From: Neptunomonas japonica JAMM 1380
GTDB lineage: Bacteria; Pseudomonadota; Gammaproteobacteria; Pseudomonadales; Balneatricaceae
Direction of reading: 5' to 3'
Length of the DNA: 64,000 bases
Assembly (NCBI RefSeq): GCF_016592555.1
Contig: NZ_AP014546.1
Location: forward strand, 1,622,501 to 1,686,500
This document shows positions 1-11,303 of the stretch, piece by piece (within the stretch, counting starts at the first letter, position 1; each line of letters starts with the position of its first letter). Position numbers and translations under genes: made by a program. The notes under the pieces are model-generated. The model saw only the letters and a list, made by a program, of their open reading frames with translations. It made no database searches and was not told where the DNA came from.

Positions 1-1941
<1,941 letters not shown>

Positions 1942-2055
1942 TATAACGCCAAAGGCGTGTGGGAAGCATGTAGTAAAGATAAGATTACAGAGTAGTGCTT
2001 GTGAATAGACCAAGACAAAGAAAAGCCTTCATCAAATCCATGTTGTGACAGTTTA

Positions 2056-2174
2056 TGCTTGGCGACCATAGCGAAATGGAACCACCTGATCCCATCCCGA
2101 ACTCAGAAGTGAAACGTTTTAGCGCCGATGGTAGTGTGGGGTCTCCCCATGTGAGAGTAGGTCATCGCCAAGCT
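2056..2174 (+). rRNA. rrf: 5S ribosomal RNA
   Basis: The sequence has the standard gammaproteobacterial 5S form. It begins TGCTTGGCGACCATAGC, contains CCCATCCCGAACTCAGAAGTGAAAC in its conserved loop region, and closes with GTCATCGCCAAGC pairing back to the 5' end. It lies about 115 bases after the 23S gene in the same rRNA operon. No tRNA was seen in the 23S-5S spacer. Ends are set by the terminal stem and may shift by one or two bases. Confidence 0.96.
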
Positions 2175-2185
2175 TTTAATAGAGA

Positions 2186-2216
2186 ACCCTGATCACTTCG
2201 TGATCAGGGTTTTTTT
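2186..2216 (+). terminator. Rho-independent terminator of the rRNA operon
   Basis: A stem of ACCCTGATCAC and GTGATCAGGGT around a short TTC loop is followed directly by a run of seven T. It sits 12 bases after the 5S gene, as expected for the end of an rRNA operon. Confidence 0.93.
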
Positions 2217-2403
2217 ATGCCTGAAAGAAAACTTTGTGAGTAACTATTGCTTAAGGCTTATGAAAGGAAGCACATTAACAAAAGCAAATTTCAGACGGGA
2301 TTAGGAAATAATGTTGTTATAAATCAATTCAATGAGTACGTCATTGTGTAATTATTATCTTAGCAACTATCTTTGGATAGTTAGATTTTAAAGGATTAGC
2401 TCC

Positions 2404-4479
2404 TTGTTCTTAACGGGCTTATATCGTGAAGTCGGGGTAAATACAATGAACCCTCAAGATGCCTTCTTTCATATCAATGGACCAGTGATCTTCTTTACTT
2501 GGAAGCCGAGTGAAAACTGGTCAGTCAACTATGTCTCGGACAATATTCAACAGCTAGGTTATTACTCGAAAGACTTTATTAGTGGAGTAGTTAATTATTC
2601 GGACTTAATACACCCAGATGATTTTCCTAAGATAAGAGGGGAGCTTGATCTTCATCTTCAGTTTGGTAGTCAAAGTTTTGAGCAAGAGTATAGAGTTAGA
2701 AATAAGTCAGGTGAGTATAGGTGGGTCGTTGATAGGACCTTGATTCCCCAGTCTTGTGCTGGTAGTTCAGAACATGCTTACGGTTATGTCATAGATATTA
2801 CGGAACGCAAGGTATCTGATATACAGCGCAATAAAGCGAAAGATATGTATAGCCAACTCTTTCAGCGCGGTAAGGCAATACAGCTTCTTATTGATCCTGA
2901 AACTCAGGCTATTGTAGATGCCAATGCTGCTGCACAAACTTATTATGGTTATAGCATTGAAGAACTCAAAAGTTTAAGTATTTCTGATTTGAACATCTTG
3001 CCGTCAGAACAGACACAGATTGAAATGGAGAGAGCACAGCTGGAAGAGAGAAGCTTTTTTAACTTTCAACATAAGCTAAAAAATGGTGACATACGTGATG
3101 TAGCAGTAGTATCTGGTCCTTTTAATGCCAATGGTAAAGAGATCTTATACTCAATTATTAATGACGTTACAGCGCAAAAAAGCGCCAAGCGTGAACTTGA
3201 AAGAAGTGAGGCAATGCTTCGCTCCTTTATTTCAACTACAACTGATGGTTTTATTACATTAGATCAATCGTTAAATATCACGCATTGTAATGTCCCTTTT
3301 TGCGAGATGCTCTCTTCTGCTAGGGAGAAGGTATTGGGAAGATCGGTTTATTCCTTTTTATCTTCACCCGATGAGATTTTTATTAGCACACTTCTTAGAA
3401 CATTGAAGAATCAAAAAAACTGGAGCGTGGAAACGGTACTTAAAAAAGAGAGCGGAGAACTAATTTATGCTCAGCTTTCAGGTGGTCCTATTGAGAATGG
3501 TTCGGGTATTTTTGCTTTTATAACAGATATATCAATTCAAAAGCGTTCGCAAATGGAGTTGAAAAAACTATCTTTGGCTGTTGAGCATGCCGGTAGTTCT
3601 ATTATGATTACCAATAAGCAAGGTGTTATTGAATATGTGAACCCTAGCTTTTGCAATATTACGGGTTACCTCTCCAGTGAAGTAATAGGGCAAACTCCTT
3701 CCATTGTCAGTACCGGGCATACAACAGAGCAAACTCATACAGATTTGTGGCAAACGATTCTATCGGGCAGTGATTGGCGAGGAGAAACCTATAATAGGAC
3801 TAAAACGGGTGCTTTTTATTGGTCCTTTATGTCGATATCACCGATTAGCGATGAGAATGGAAATATAACTCACTTTGTAAGTGTTAGTGAGGATATTACT
3901 GAACAAAAGAAAGCACAGAATCAACTAGAAAAGTTAGCGTTATACGATCCTTTAACGGGGTTGGCAAATCGCCGATTATTTAATGACCGACTAAACCAGG
4001 CTGCGGCAATTTGCTTGCGCTCCACATCATCTGAACTGGCTTTAATTATGCTCGATTTAGATCGATTTAAGCTGATCAATGATACGCTTGGTCATGATGC
4101 GGGTGATGAATTATTGAAGATTATTGCTGAGCGGCTTCTTTTATGCGTACGAAAGTCAGACACGGTTGCGCGTATTGGTGGAGATGAGTTTACACTTTTA
4201 TTGCAGAGCGTTAACGGACGTGACGATGCTCAAAAAATTGCCGAAAATATTTTGGAGGTTGTTAGTAAACCGTTACTGATCGGGAACCAAAAACTTAAGG
4301 TGACCTGTAGTTTGGGGATTAGTTTATTTCCTTTGGATGGTGATAATTCTGAGGATGTTATTAAAAATGCAGACCTGGCGTTATACCGAGCTAAAAAAGA
4401 AGGAAGAAATAGATGCATGTTTTTCCTTGAAGCGTACCGAGATGAAGCACTTCGCCAAGTGGCATTACAAACGCAGTAA
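2404..4479 (+). CDS. PAS-domain sensor diguanylate cyclase (GGDEF)
   Basis: Predicted signalling protein that makes cyclic di-GMP from two GTP. About four PAS-type sensing modules lie at roughly residues 25-130, 150-265, 270-385 and 390-510, followed by a GGDEF domain from about 520 to the end. The catalytic signature GGDEF is intact, and RKSD lies exactly five residues before it, matching the product-inhibition I-site (RxxD). There is no EAL or HD-GYP domain and no obvious membrane segment, so it is probably a cytosolic cyclase. The start is uncertain: TTG at 2404 has AAGGA eight bases upstream, while ATG at 2446 (MNPQDAFF) begins just before the first PAS module with a weaker ribosome site. 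It stands alone between the rRNA operon and minC. The sensed ligand cannot be told from sequence. Confidence 0.88.
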   Translation: MFLTGLYREVGVNTMNPQDAFFHINGPVIFFTWKPSENWSVNYVSDNIQQLGYYSKDFISGVVNYSDLIHPDDFPKIRGELDLHLQFGSQSFEQEYRVRNKSGEYRWVVDRTLIPQSCAGSSEHAYGYVIDITERKVSDIQRNKAKDMYSQLFQRGKAIQLLIDPETQAIVDANAAAQTYYGYSIEELKSLSISDLNILPSEQTQIEMERAQLEERSFFNFQHKLKNGDIRDVAVVSGPFNANGKEILYSIINDVTAQKSAKRELERSEAMLRSFISTTTDGFITLDQSLNITHCNVPFCEMLSSAREKVLGRSVYSFLSSPDEIFISTLLRTLKNQKNWSVETVLKKESGELIYAQLSGGPIENGSGIFAFITDISIQKRSQMELKKLSLAVEHAGSSIMITNKQGVIEYVNPSFCNITGYLSSEVIGQTPSIVSTGHTTEQTHTDLWQTILSGSDWRGETYNRTKTGAFYWSFMSISPISDENGNITHFVSVSEDITEQKKAQNQLEKLALYDPLTGLANRRLFNDRLNQAAAICLRSTSSELALIMLDLDRFKLINDTLGHDAGDELLKIIAERLLLCVRKSDTVARIGGDEFTLLLQSVNGRDDAQKIAENILEVVSKPLLIGNQKLKVTCSLGISLFPLDGDNSEDVIKNADLALYRAKKEGRNRCMFFLEAYRDEALRQVALQTQ

Positions 4480-4735
4480 TGGTTATGTATGCCTTAAAAA
4501 TGGAACTTTTATACCTCAATAGTTTCTCTTTACTTTACAATACAACGAATTTCACGCAGGTGCGTAATATATTTTATAATCAATGCTTGGATTGGTTTCC
4601 TGCTGTCATAGCAATTTGGTAAAGTAGTCGCCCAGAATTATTCACGTGTTGATTAATTGCCCCGCAGTTGAGATTGACGGCAAGCGCTGTTGGGGGTTAG
4701 TTATGTGCCGGTTTTTTGTAAGTTAGGATTGCTGA

Positions 4736-5443
4736 ATGGCGGATGTTTGTTTTCAGATGAAAGGTACCGCTGTAACAGCGGTTGTTATGGATCTGTATGA
4801 TTATTCTTGTGCTGCTTTTTTTCAGCAATTAAAGGATAAAATTGATTCAGCGCCGCAGTTTTTTAATGCATCTCCTCTAGTACTTAATTTATCTCAGTAT
4901 AATGGTGTCTTACTGCCAGATCAGCTTATCCAAGTAGTTGCATCGTGCCGTGAGTTGGGTTTGCAGCCTATGGCATGTAAAGCGGTTACTGATGATTTGC
5001 TCAGTACGGTTCGACAGCTTGGGATGGCATCATTACCCGCATCAAATACTCGGGCTACTGAAATACAAGCTGAACCAGTTGCGCAAATTGTGGAATCTGT
5101 AGTGCAGGCAAAATTACGGCCGAGTAAGGTTATTACTAAACCGGTCCGTTCAGGGCAGCAGATTTATGCTGAAGGCTCAGATTTGATTTTGATGGCAGCT
5201 GTTAGTGAAGGCGCTGAAGTATTGGCTGATGGGCATATACATGTTTACGGCCCGCTGCGAGGCAGGGCTTTAGCGGGGGTAAAAGGTGATACTGATGCAC
5301 GTATTTTCTGTCGCCAAATGGAAGCTGAGTTAGTGTCTATTGCTGGCTATTTTATATTAAATGATACGTTGCGAGAGCAGTGCTGGAAGCAACCAGCACA
5401 TGCGTTTTTAGAGGGTGAATCCATTCAGGTTGCGGCTATTTAA
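4736..5443 (+). CDS. minC: Septum site-determining protein MinC
   Basis: Inhibitor of FtsZ polymerisation that keeps the division septum from forming at the poles; MinD recruits it to the membrane. At 235 residues it has the usual two-part build: an N-terminal FtsZ-antagonist domain (about 1-105), a variable linker, and a C-terminal beta-helical dimerisation and MinD-binding domain (about 130-225). The C-terminal domain shows the family pattern with VYGPLRGRALAGVKGD and IFCRQMEAELVSIAGYF. ATG at 4736 is preceded by TTAGGAT. It is the first gene of minC-minD-minE, the standard order. The N-terminal domain is divergent, as is common in this family. Confidence 0.96.
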   Translation: MADVCFQMKGTAVTAVVMDLYDYSCAAFFQQLKDKIDSAPQFFNASPLVLNLSQYNGVLLPDQLIQVVASCRELGLQPMACKAVTDDLLSTVRQLGMASLPASNTRATEIQAEPVAQIVESVVQAKLRPSKVITKPVRSGQQIYAEGSDLILMAAVSEGAEVLADGHIHVYGPLRGRALAGVKGDTDARIFCRQMEAELVSIAGYFILNDTLREQCWKQPAHAFLEGESIQVAAI

Positions 5444-5491
5444 TATAATGCTGCAGTATGGGTTACCTAAATCGGGTTATGAGGAATCAAA

Positions 5492-6304
5492 GTGTCTAAA
5501 ATTATAGTAGTGACCTCCGGTAAAGGTGGTGTAGGTAAAACAACGACGAGTGCTGCAATCGCAACAGGCTTGGCGCTACGCGGCTTTAAAACAGTCGTGA
5601 TAGATTTTGATGTAGGTCTGCGCAACCTTGATTTGATCATGGGCTGTGAGCGACGTGTCGTATATGACTTTGTTAACGTTATTAATAAAGAAGCGAGCTT
5701 AAATCAAGCGCTGATTAAAGATAAGCGTACTCCAGGTTTATTTATTTTACCGGCTTCACAAACTCGCGATAAAGATGCTTTGTCGATGGAGGGTGTACAG
5801 ACAGTATTGAATGACTTAGCGAAAGATTTTGAGTATATCATCTGTGATTCACCGGCAGGCATTGAGCAGGGTGCGCAGATGGCACTTTATTTTGCAGATG
5901 AGGCGATTGTAGTGACTAACCCAGAAGTGTCTTCTGTGCGTGATTCTGATCGCATTTTGGGCATTCTACAGAGCAAATCATTAAAATCTGAGCAGGGTGG
6001 TTCGGTTAAGGAGCATTTGTTACTGACTCGTTATAATCCAGAGCGTGTCGCTGCTGCAGAGATGTTAAGTGTTGCCGATGTCGAAGATATTTTGGCCGTT
6101 CCTTTGTTGGGAGTAATTCCAGAATCTGAGGCTGTACTTAAGGCATCTAACCAAGGTGCGCCAGTTATTTTGGATCAAGACTCGGAAGCAGGCCAAGCAT
6201 ACCTTGATGCTGTCTCTAGACTGTTAGGCGAAGAAGCAGAGCACCGTTTTCTTGAGGTGCAGAAAGTAGGTTTCTTGAAGCGCCTGTTAGGAGGTAAGAA
6301 GTGA
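5492..6304 (+). CDS. minD: Septum site-determining ATPase MinD
   Basis: Membrane-associated ATPase of the ParA/MinD family that oscillates pole to pole with MinE and carries MinC. The deviant Walker A motif [11 protein letters not shown] starts at about residue 9, and the conserved [12 protein letters not shown] and [11 protein letters not shown] segments follow. The protein ends in an amphipathic, lysine-rich tail ([10 protein letters not shown]) that is the membrane-targeting helix. Length 270 residues is normal. The start is GTG at 5492, with GAGGAA upstream. It overlaps minE by four bases (GTGA), which implies translational coupling. Confidence 0.98.
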   Translation: MSKIIVVTSGKGGVGKTTTSAAIATGLALRGFKTVVIDFDVGLRNLDLIMGCERRVVYDFVNVINKEASLNQALIKDKRTPGLFILPASQTRDKDALSMEGVQTVLNDLAKDFEYIICDSPAGIEQGAQMALYFADEAIVVTNPEVSSVRDSDRILGILQSKSLKSEQGGSVKEHLLLTRYNPERVAAAEMLSVADVEDILAVPLLGVIPESEAVLKASNQGAPVILDQDSEAGQAYLDAVSRLLGEEAEHRFLEVQKVGFLKRLLGGKK

Positions 6305-6552
6305 GTATTTTTAACTACTTTTTGAAAAAAGAAAAAAAGACATCAGCATCAGTAGCTAAAGAACGCTTGCAGATTATTGTTGCTCATGAGCGTAATAAGC
6401 GGCAGCAACCAGATTATCTGCCGTTAATGCAGCAGGAAATTATCGATGTGATTCGTAAATACGTGAGCATTGAAAATGACCAAGTGTCGGTGCAGCTAGA
6501 TAACAATGATGACTGCTCGGTATTGGAACTGAACATCACATTGCCGGAATAA
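6301..6552 (+). CDS. minE: Cell division topological specificity factor MinE
   Basis: Small regulator (83 residues) that stimulates MinD ATPase activity and displaces MinC-MinD from midcell. The N-terminal [10 protein letters not shown] is the membrane-contacting segment. The region with [11 protein letters not shown] is the conserved anti-MinCD helix/strand, and the C-terminal half forms the topological specificity domain. The GTG start at 6301 overlaps the minD stop codon, so the two are probably translated in a coupled way. Third and last gene of minCDE. Confidence 0.97.
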   Translation: MSIFNYFLKKEKKTSASVAKERLQIIVAHERNKRQQPDYLPLMQQEIIDVIRKYVSIENDQVSVQLDNNDDCSVLELNITLPE

Positions 6553-6661
6553 CTGCTGCGTGAATAAGACGTAGCTAAATAAGTATGGATGAGCGGCTTG
6601 GCGGTTTGGTAGTAATGTTCTTAATGCTGCTAAATAAGTCGTTTTTACATGGGAGATAAGG

Positions 6662-7426
6662 GTGACTCAGTTTCGACCTTGTATCGATTTACATCAAGGC
6701 CAAGTCAAACAAATTGTTGGCGGTAGTCTTAACGATGGCGGTGCAAAAACCAATTTTGTTAGCGCCTATGATGCGGCTTATTATGCGCGCTTGTACCATA
6801 AGCATAACCTTACGGGGGGGCATGTTATCGCGCTTGGTCCTGGGAATAAGGAGCAGGCATTACTGGCCTTGAATACCTGGCCTGACGGTTTGCAGTTTGG
6901 TGGTGGAGTTAATCATGAAAATGCTGTTGGGTTTCTTCAAGCCGGCGCTTCACACGTAATTGTTACCTCCTATCTTTTTGAAAATGGTCGCTTTTCATGG
7001 GAGCGCCTTGAGCAGATTAAAGCTGAAGTAGGTGCGCAGCGTTTGGTTTTGGATCTTAGCTGTCGACGTACAGGTTCTGGTTGGAATATTGCAACGAATC
7101 GTTGGCAAACCGTGACTGAAACCAGTATTGATCTTGATACATTGCGTGAGCTAGAAAAGCATTGCGCTGAGTTTTTAATTCACGCAGCTGACGTTGAAGG
7201 TTTGCAAGCTGGTATTGATAAAAACTTAGTTAAGTTGCTGGGGGAGATAGTTACTATTCCTGTTACATATGCAGGTGGTGCCCGCTCGCTTGAAGATTTG
7301 CAGCAGGTAAGTCTTTTATCGGGGGGCAAAGTTGATTTAACCATCGGTAGTGCGCTGGATGTTTTCGGTGGCTCTGGTGTGACACTCGATGCATGTATTG
7401 ATTGGAATAAAAATATAGCATCGTAA
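6662..7426 (+). CDS. HisA-type phosphoribosyl isomerase, eukaryotic (HIS6-like) subfamily
   Basis: A TIM-barrel enzyme expected to isomerise ProFAR to PRFAR, step four of histidine synthesis. The pattern matches yeast HIS6 far better than bacterial HisA: CIDLHQGQVKQIVGG near the N-terminus, KTNFVS, then LDLSCRR, FLIHAADVEGLQ and VDLTIGSALDVFGG. The two predicted catalytic aspartates are D9 (CIDLH) and D177 (HAADVEG). Length is 254 residues. Start GTG at 6662 follows GGGAGATAAG. No other his genes are nearby: minCDE lies upstream on the same strand and a small unrelated gene downstream on the opposite strand. Whether it is the only HisA of this organism, or a second copy with another role, cannot be told from the window. 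Confidence 0.88.
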   Translation: MTQFRPCIDLHQGQVKQIVGGSLNDGGAKTNFVSAYDAAYYARLYHKHNLTGGHVIALGPGNKEQALLALNTWPDGLQFGGGVNHENAVGFLQAGASHVIVTSYLFENGRFSWERLEQIKAEVGAQRLVLDLSCRRTGSGWNIATNRWQTVTETSIDLDTLRELEKHCAEFLIHAADVEGLQAGIDKNLVKLLGEIVTIPVTYAGGARSLEDLQQVSLLSGGKVDLTIGSALDVFGGSGVTLDACIDWNKNIAS

Positions 7427-7442
7427 AGTAATAAGGTTAGCT

Positions 7443-7706
7443 TCAGACCAGTTTGTTTTTCTGCAGGACGCGGTAGATTTTTCGGCTGGTCTTGGCTAAT
7501 TTTTCAATGTCCCCCAAGCCTGGCTTTTCCCCTTGTTGCAGCCGCTGTTCCCAATCGCCTATTTCAATATCAAGAAAATCAATCAGCTTTTTTGAGCAAC
7601 CATTGCAGATGCCAGAACAGAGGTCACTCACAGGAAGTTCAAAAGGGATGGTAAAACGTACTTCCTCAATCAGTTGCTCCATGGCTGTTGTGGCGTTGGG
7701 TTTCAC
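7443..7706 (-). CDS. Small conserved cysteine-motif protein, function unknown
   Basis: An 87-residue protein I do not recognise by function. Its outstanding feature is CSGICNGC at about residues 31-38, a CxxxCxxC spacing that could bind a metal or an iron-sulfur cluster. The rest is mostly helical and charged (GDWEQRLQQGEKPGLGDIEKL, then a basic C-terminus). The GTG start at 7706 has a strong GGAGGAG ribosome site a few bases upstream, which supports a real gene. It faces the HisA-like gene and is divergent from leuC. Metal binding is an inference from cysteine spacing only. Confidence 0.7.
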   Translation of the reverse strand: MKPNATTAMEQLIEEVRFTIPFELPVSDLCSGICNGCSKKLIDFLDIEIGDWEQRLQQGEKPGLGDIEKLAKTSRKIYRVLQKNKLV

Positions 7707-7824
7707 TGGCTCCTCCTGTTTGTTTAGCTGCTAGAGTGATCTCTTATTTTAAAGTGTTTAAGCGAGTTAGCATTGATATATGACAGTTTTGGGAATGAGC
7801 CTGTTGATATATTCCTATTTGGAA

Positions 7825-7960
7825 TTGAAACTATAAAAATTATGAATTTGTATAATTCGTAGAGCTCGATTAGGATGGCGACATATTAAAGATTGCATGC
7901 TCGTAAATAGCGTGCAAATAGGATTCTAAGCTAGCTTGCGTAGCTTCTTAGACGCGTTTT
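7825..7960 (+). promoter_or_regulatory. leuC promoter and structured leader
   Basis: A perfect TATAAT lies at 7851-7856, with a TTGAAA at 7825-7830 that is spaced too far (20 bases) for a standard pair. Downstream are two hairpins. The first pairs TTGCATGC with GCGTGCAA (7893-7917). The second pairs TCTAAGCTA with TAGCTT..AGA (7925-7952, three-base bulge) and is followed at 7956-7960 by five T. A ten-codon open frame starts at 7897 and ends inside the second hairpin, but it has only one leucine codon. Attenuation is possible; classical leucine-codon attenuation is not supported. Confidence 0.4.
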
Positions 7961-7985
7961 TAGCCAGATACAGGAGAAGGTTCTG

Positions 7986-9407
7986 ATGGCGAGTAAGACA
8001 TTATATGACAAATTATGGGATCAGCACCTTGTTCGTCAAAATGAAGATGGCAGTGCATTAATCTATATCGATCGTCAGATTCTTCACGAAGTTACATCGC
8101 CTCAGGCCTTTGAAGGGCTGCGCCTTGCCGGTCGAAAATTATGGCGTATAGATGCCAATTTGGCGACGCCGGACCACAATGTGCCCACAACCGAACGTGC
8201 AGGCGGTGTAGACCTTATCGTCGATCCGGTATCGCGCATTCAGGTACAAACCTTAGATGATAACTGTGATGATTTCGGTGTTGTTGAATTCAAAATGAAT
8301 GATACACGCCAGGGTATTGTTCATGTGGTCGGCCCGGAGCAGGGCATGACGCTTCCTGGGTCGACTGTTGTTTGCGGTGACTCTCATACTTCTACGCACG
8401 GTGCGTTTGGTGCCTTAGCGCATGGTATCGGAACTTCTGAAGTTGAGCATGTGATGGCAACTCAGTGTTTGATCGCTAAGAAAATGAAAAATATGTTAGT
8501 GCGTGTCGATGGCCAGCTAGGTATTGGCGTTACTGCAAAAGATGTTGTATTGCATATCATTGGCGTGATTGGTACAGCCGGCGGTAATGGGTGTGCTATT
8601 GAGTTTGGTGGCGAAGCCATTCGTAGCATATCAATGGAAGGCCGTATGACAATCTGTAATATGGCCATTGAAGCAGGTGCTAGAGTAGGGCTTGTTGCTG
8701 TTGATCAAACAACCATCGATTACTTTAAAGGACGTCCATTCTCACCAACAGATGCTCAATGGGATGCTGCAGCGGCTGCTTGGAAAGATCTAGTATCAGA
8801 TGATGATGCTGAGTTTGATACGGTTGTTGTTATTAAAGCTGAAGATATTATTCCTCAAGTTACATGGGGAACATCTCCTGAAATGGTAGTAGATGTAACG
8901 GCTACAGTGCCTAACCCTGAGAATGAATCTGATCCGACTAAAGCCGATGGTATTCGTCGTGCCTTGCAGTATATGGGATTGAATGCTGATCAAAAGATTA
9001 CTGACATTCAATTGGATCGTGTATTTATTGGTTCTTGTACTAACTCACGTATCGAGGATTTGCGAGCCGCTGCTGCTGTAGTTCAAGGGCGTCAAGTTGC
9101 TTCTACAATTAAACAGGCATTAGTCGTCCCAGGTTCTGGATTAGTTAAAGCACAAGCAGAAAAAGAAGGCCTAGATAAAATATTTGTTGAAGCGGGTCTT
9201 GAATGGCGTGAGCCGGGTTGTTCTATGTGTTTAGCAATGAACCCTGATAAGTTGGGAAGTGGTGAGCATTGCGCTTCTACCAGCAACCGTAATTTTGAAG
9301 GTCGTCAAGGTTTTGGTGGGCGTACGCACCTTGTTAGTCCTGCAATGGCCGCAGCGGCAGCTGTTACCGGACACTTTGTTGATGTTCGTGAATTGATGGG
9401 CAGTTAA
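7986..9407 (+). CDS. leuC: 3-isopropylmalate dehydratase large subunit
   Basis: Large, iron-sulfur-bearing subunit of isopropylmalate isomerase, which converts 2-isopropylmalate to 3-isopropylmalate in leucine synthesis; works as a heterodimer with LeuD. The aconitase-family features are all present: [21 protein letters not shown], and the cluster-ligating cysteines in [12 protein letters not shown] and [11 protein letters not shown]. Length 473 residues is normal. ATG at 7986 follows AGGAGAAGG. First gene of leuC-leuD-leuB. Confidence 0.98.
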   Translation: MASKTLYDKLWDQHLVRQNEDGSALIYIDRQILHEVTSPQAFEGLRLAGRKLWRIDANLATPDHNVPTTERAGGVDLIVDPVSRIQVQTLDDNCDDFGVVEFKMNDTRQGIVHVVGPEQGMTLPGSTVVCGDSHTSTHGAFGALAHGIGTSEVEHVMATQCLIAKKMKNMLVRVDGQLGIGVTAKDVVLHIIGVIGTAGGNGCAIEFGGEAIRSISMEGRMTICNMAIEAGARVGLVAVDQTTIDYFKGRPFSPTDAQWDAAAAAWKDLVSDDDAEFDTVVVIKAEDIIPQVTWGTSPEMVVDVTATVPNPENESDPTKADGIRRALQYMGLNADQKITDIQLDRVFIGSCTNSRIEDLRAAAAVVQGRQVASTIKQALVVPGSGLVKAQAEKEGLDKIFVEAGLEWREPGCSMCLAMNPDKLGSGEHCASTSNRNFEGRQGFGGRTHLVSPAMAAAAAVTGHFVDVRELMGS

Positions 9408-9440
9408 GGCCGCCGTGGCTTATTGAGAAGGAAAAATATA

Positions 9441-10088
9441 ATGAAAAATTTTACTAAAGTAACGGGTATTGCTGCGCCGTTAGATCGTGCCAATGTTGAT
9501 ACTGATATGATCATCCCAAAGCAGTTTTTGAAGTCTATTAAGCGCTCTGGTTTTGGTCCCAATTTATTTGATGAGTTACGTTACTTAGATGAAGGTCAGC
9601 CTGATCAGGATTGTGCTGGCCGTCCATTAAATACTGAGTTTGTCTTGAATAAAGAGCGTTATCAAGGTGCTGCAGTATTGTTAGCGCGCAAGAATTTTGG
9701 TTGCGGTTCAAGCCGTGAACACGCTCCATGGGCATTAGATGATTTTGGTATTCGTTGTGTGATAGCACCTAGTTTTGCTGATATTTTTTATAACAACTGT
9801 TTTAAAAATGGCTTGTTGCCCATCATTCTGAATGATGAGCAGGTCGATCAATTATTTTGTGAAGTTGAAACCGCTGTAGGTTATCAGTTAACAATTGACC
9901 TAGAAAAACAAGTCGTTGTTACGCCAAGTGGTGTTGAAATGGAATTTGAAGTAGATTCTTTTCGTAAGCATTGCTTGTTAAATGGCTTGGATGATATTGG
10001 TTTGACGCTTCAAAATGCCGCAGATATCAAAGACTATGAAACACGCCGTCGCCAAGAAGCTCCATGGTTGTTTGATGCCATCAAGTAA
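9441..10088 (+). CDS. leuD: 3-isopropylmalate dehydratase small subunit
   Basis: Small swivel-domain subunit partnering LeuC. The family signature [16 protein letters not shown] is present, as is the N-terminal [15 protein letters not shown] stretch. I place the start at ATG 9441 (MKNFTKVTG), preceded by GAGAAGGAAA; the frame stays open upstream to 9423, but that extension lacks a ribosome site. This gives 215 residues, the usual length. It follows leuC after 33 bases and precedes leuB by 28 bases, consistent with one operon. Confidence 0.97.
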   Translation: MKNFTKVTGIAAPLDRANVDTDMIIPKQFLKSIKRSGFGPNLFDELRYLDEGQPDQDCAGRPLNTEFVLNKERYQGAAVLLARKNFGCGSSREHAPWALDDFGIRCVIAPSFADIFYNNCFKNGLLPIILNDEQVDQLFCEVETAVGYQLTIDLEKQVVVTPSGVEMEFEVDSFRKHCLLNGLDDIGLTLQNAADIKDYETRRRQEAPWLFDAIK

Positions 10089-10116
10089 TAGAAGTAGATA
10101 AGTTAAGGATTTTGAA

Positions 10117-11199
10117 ATGAGTAAAAATGTTCTGATTTTGCCAGGTGATGGTATTGGTCCCGAAATTGTAGAACAAGCTAAGCGTGTTTTAGAGCTAGTG
10201 AATGAGCAGTATTCACTAGGGCTTGAGTTTACAGAAGCACTAGTTGGTGGTGCCGCTATTGATGCAGACGGTATACCGTTGCCTGAAGCCACGCTGGACG
10301 CGGCTAAAAAAGCGGATGCTATTCTTCTTGGTGCTGTTGGTGGGCCTAAGTGGGATGCTATTCCTGATTTTCAGATTCGTCCTGAGAAAGGCTTATTGGG
10401 TATTCGTTCGAACCTGGGTTTATTCGGTAATCTACGCCCAGCTATTCTTTATCCTCAATTGGCGCATGCCTCTTCGTTGAAGCCTGAAATTGTTTCAGGT
10501 TTAGATATTTTGATTGTTCGTGAGCTGACAGGCGGTATCTATTTTGGTCAGCCTCGTGGTGTGCGTGTCAAAGAGGGTGGTGTTCGCGAAGGTTACAACA
10601 CGTATGTGTATGATGAGAATGAGATTCGCCGTATTGGTCGAGTTGCATTTGAAGCGGCACGCCAGCGCGGTAAAAAACTGTGCTCAGTTGATAAAGCTAA
10701 CGTACTAGAAGTGACAGTATTATGGCGTGAAATTATGGACGACCTTGCTAAGGAATATCCCGACGTAGAACTAAGTCATATGTACGTTGATAATGCTGCA
10801 ATGCAGCTGGTGCGTGCGCCAAAACAGTTTGATGTTATGGTTACTGGCAATATGTTTGGTGATATATTATCAGATGCCGCAGCAATGCTGACGGGATCGA
10901 TTGGCATGCTTCCTTCTGCATCTTTGGATGTTAACGGTAAAGGGATGTATGAGCCGTGTCATGGTTCTGCTCCCGATATAGCAGGTCAGGGTAAGGCAAA
11001 TCCGTTGGCAACCATTCTTTCAGTCGCTATGATGTTACGTTACTCGCTGAATGAAGGTGATACAGCAGATAAAATTGAAGCGGCTGTGAGCCAGGTTCTG
11101 GACCAGAATTTACGTACCGTAGATATTATGTCTGATGGAATGACAGTGGTTACTACCGCTCAGATGGGCGATGCTGTCGTTGCTGCACTTAAAGGCTAA
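10117..11199 (+). CDS. leuB: 3-isopropylmalate dehydrogenase
   Basis: NAD-dependent oxidative decarboxylation of 3-isopropylmalate to 2-oxoisocaproate, the last dedicated step of leucine synthesis before transamination. The family features are clear: [11 protein letters not shown] at the N-terminus, [25 protein letters not shown] (substrate loop), and [19 protein letters not shown] near the cofactor site, followed by [20 protein letters not shown]. At 360 residues it is full length. A terminator lies 39 bases after the stop codon, closing the leuCDB unit. Confidence 0.98.
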   Translation: MSKNVLILPGDGIGPEIVEQAKRVLELVNEQYSLGLEFTEALVGGAAIDADGIPLPEATLDAAKKADAILLGAVGGPKWDAIPDFQIRPEKGLLGIRSNLGLFGNLRPAILYPQLAHASSLKPEIVSGLDILIVRELTGGIYFGQPRGVRVKEGGVREGYNTYVYDENEIRRIGRVAFEAARQRGKKLCSVDKANVLEVTVLWREIMDDLAKEYPDVELSHMYVDNAAMQLVRAPKQFDVMVTGNMFGDILSDAAAMLTGSIGMLPSASLDVNGKGMYEPCHGSAPDIAGQGKANPLATILSVAMMLRYSLNEGDTADKIEAAVSQVLDQNLRTVDIMSDGMTVVTTAQMGDAVVAALKG

Positions 11200-11237
11200 T
11201 TTTAATCGAGCTTAAATTAGAGCATAATGTGTTATTG

Positions 11238-11269
11238 GTCGGCTTTTTAGGAAGCCGGCTTTTGTTTTT
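11238..11269 (+). terminator. Rho-independent terminator after leuB
   Basis: GTCGGCTT pairs with AAGCCGGC (one G-T pair) around a six-base loop, then TTTTGTTTTT. It lies between leuB and asd on the coding strand. Confidence 0.85.
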
Positions 11270-11303
11270 ATGTACTTTGTAATTTATTTAATTGGGGATA
11301 CCA

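Noticed and set aside
1942-2055. tRNA gene in the 23S-5S spacer
   Set aside because: No cloverleaf or T-loop consensus is seen in the 114 bases.
7897-7929. Leucine leader peptide upstream of leuC
   Set aside because: The ten-codon frame has a single leucine codon, so classical attenuation is not supported; only the hairpins are kept as a finding.
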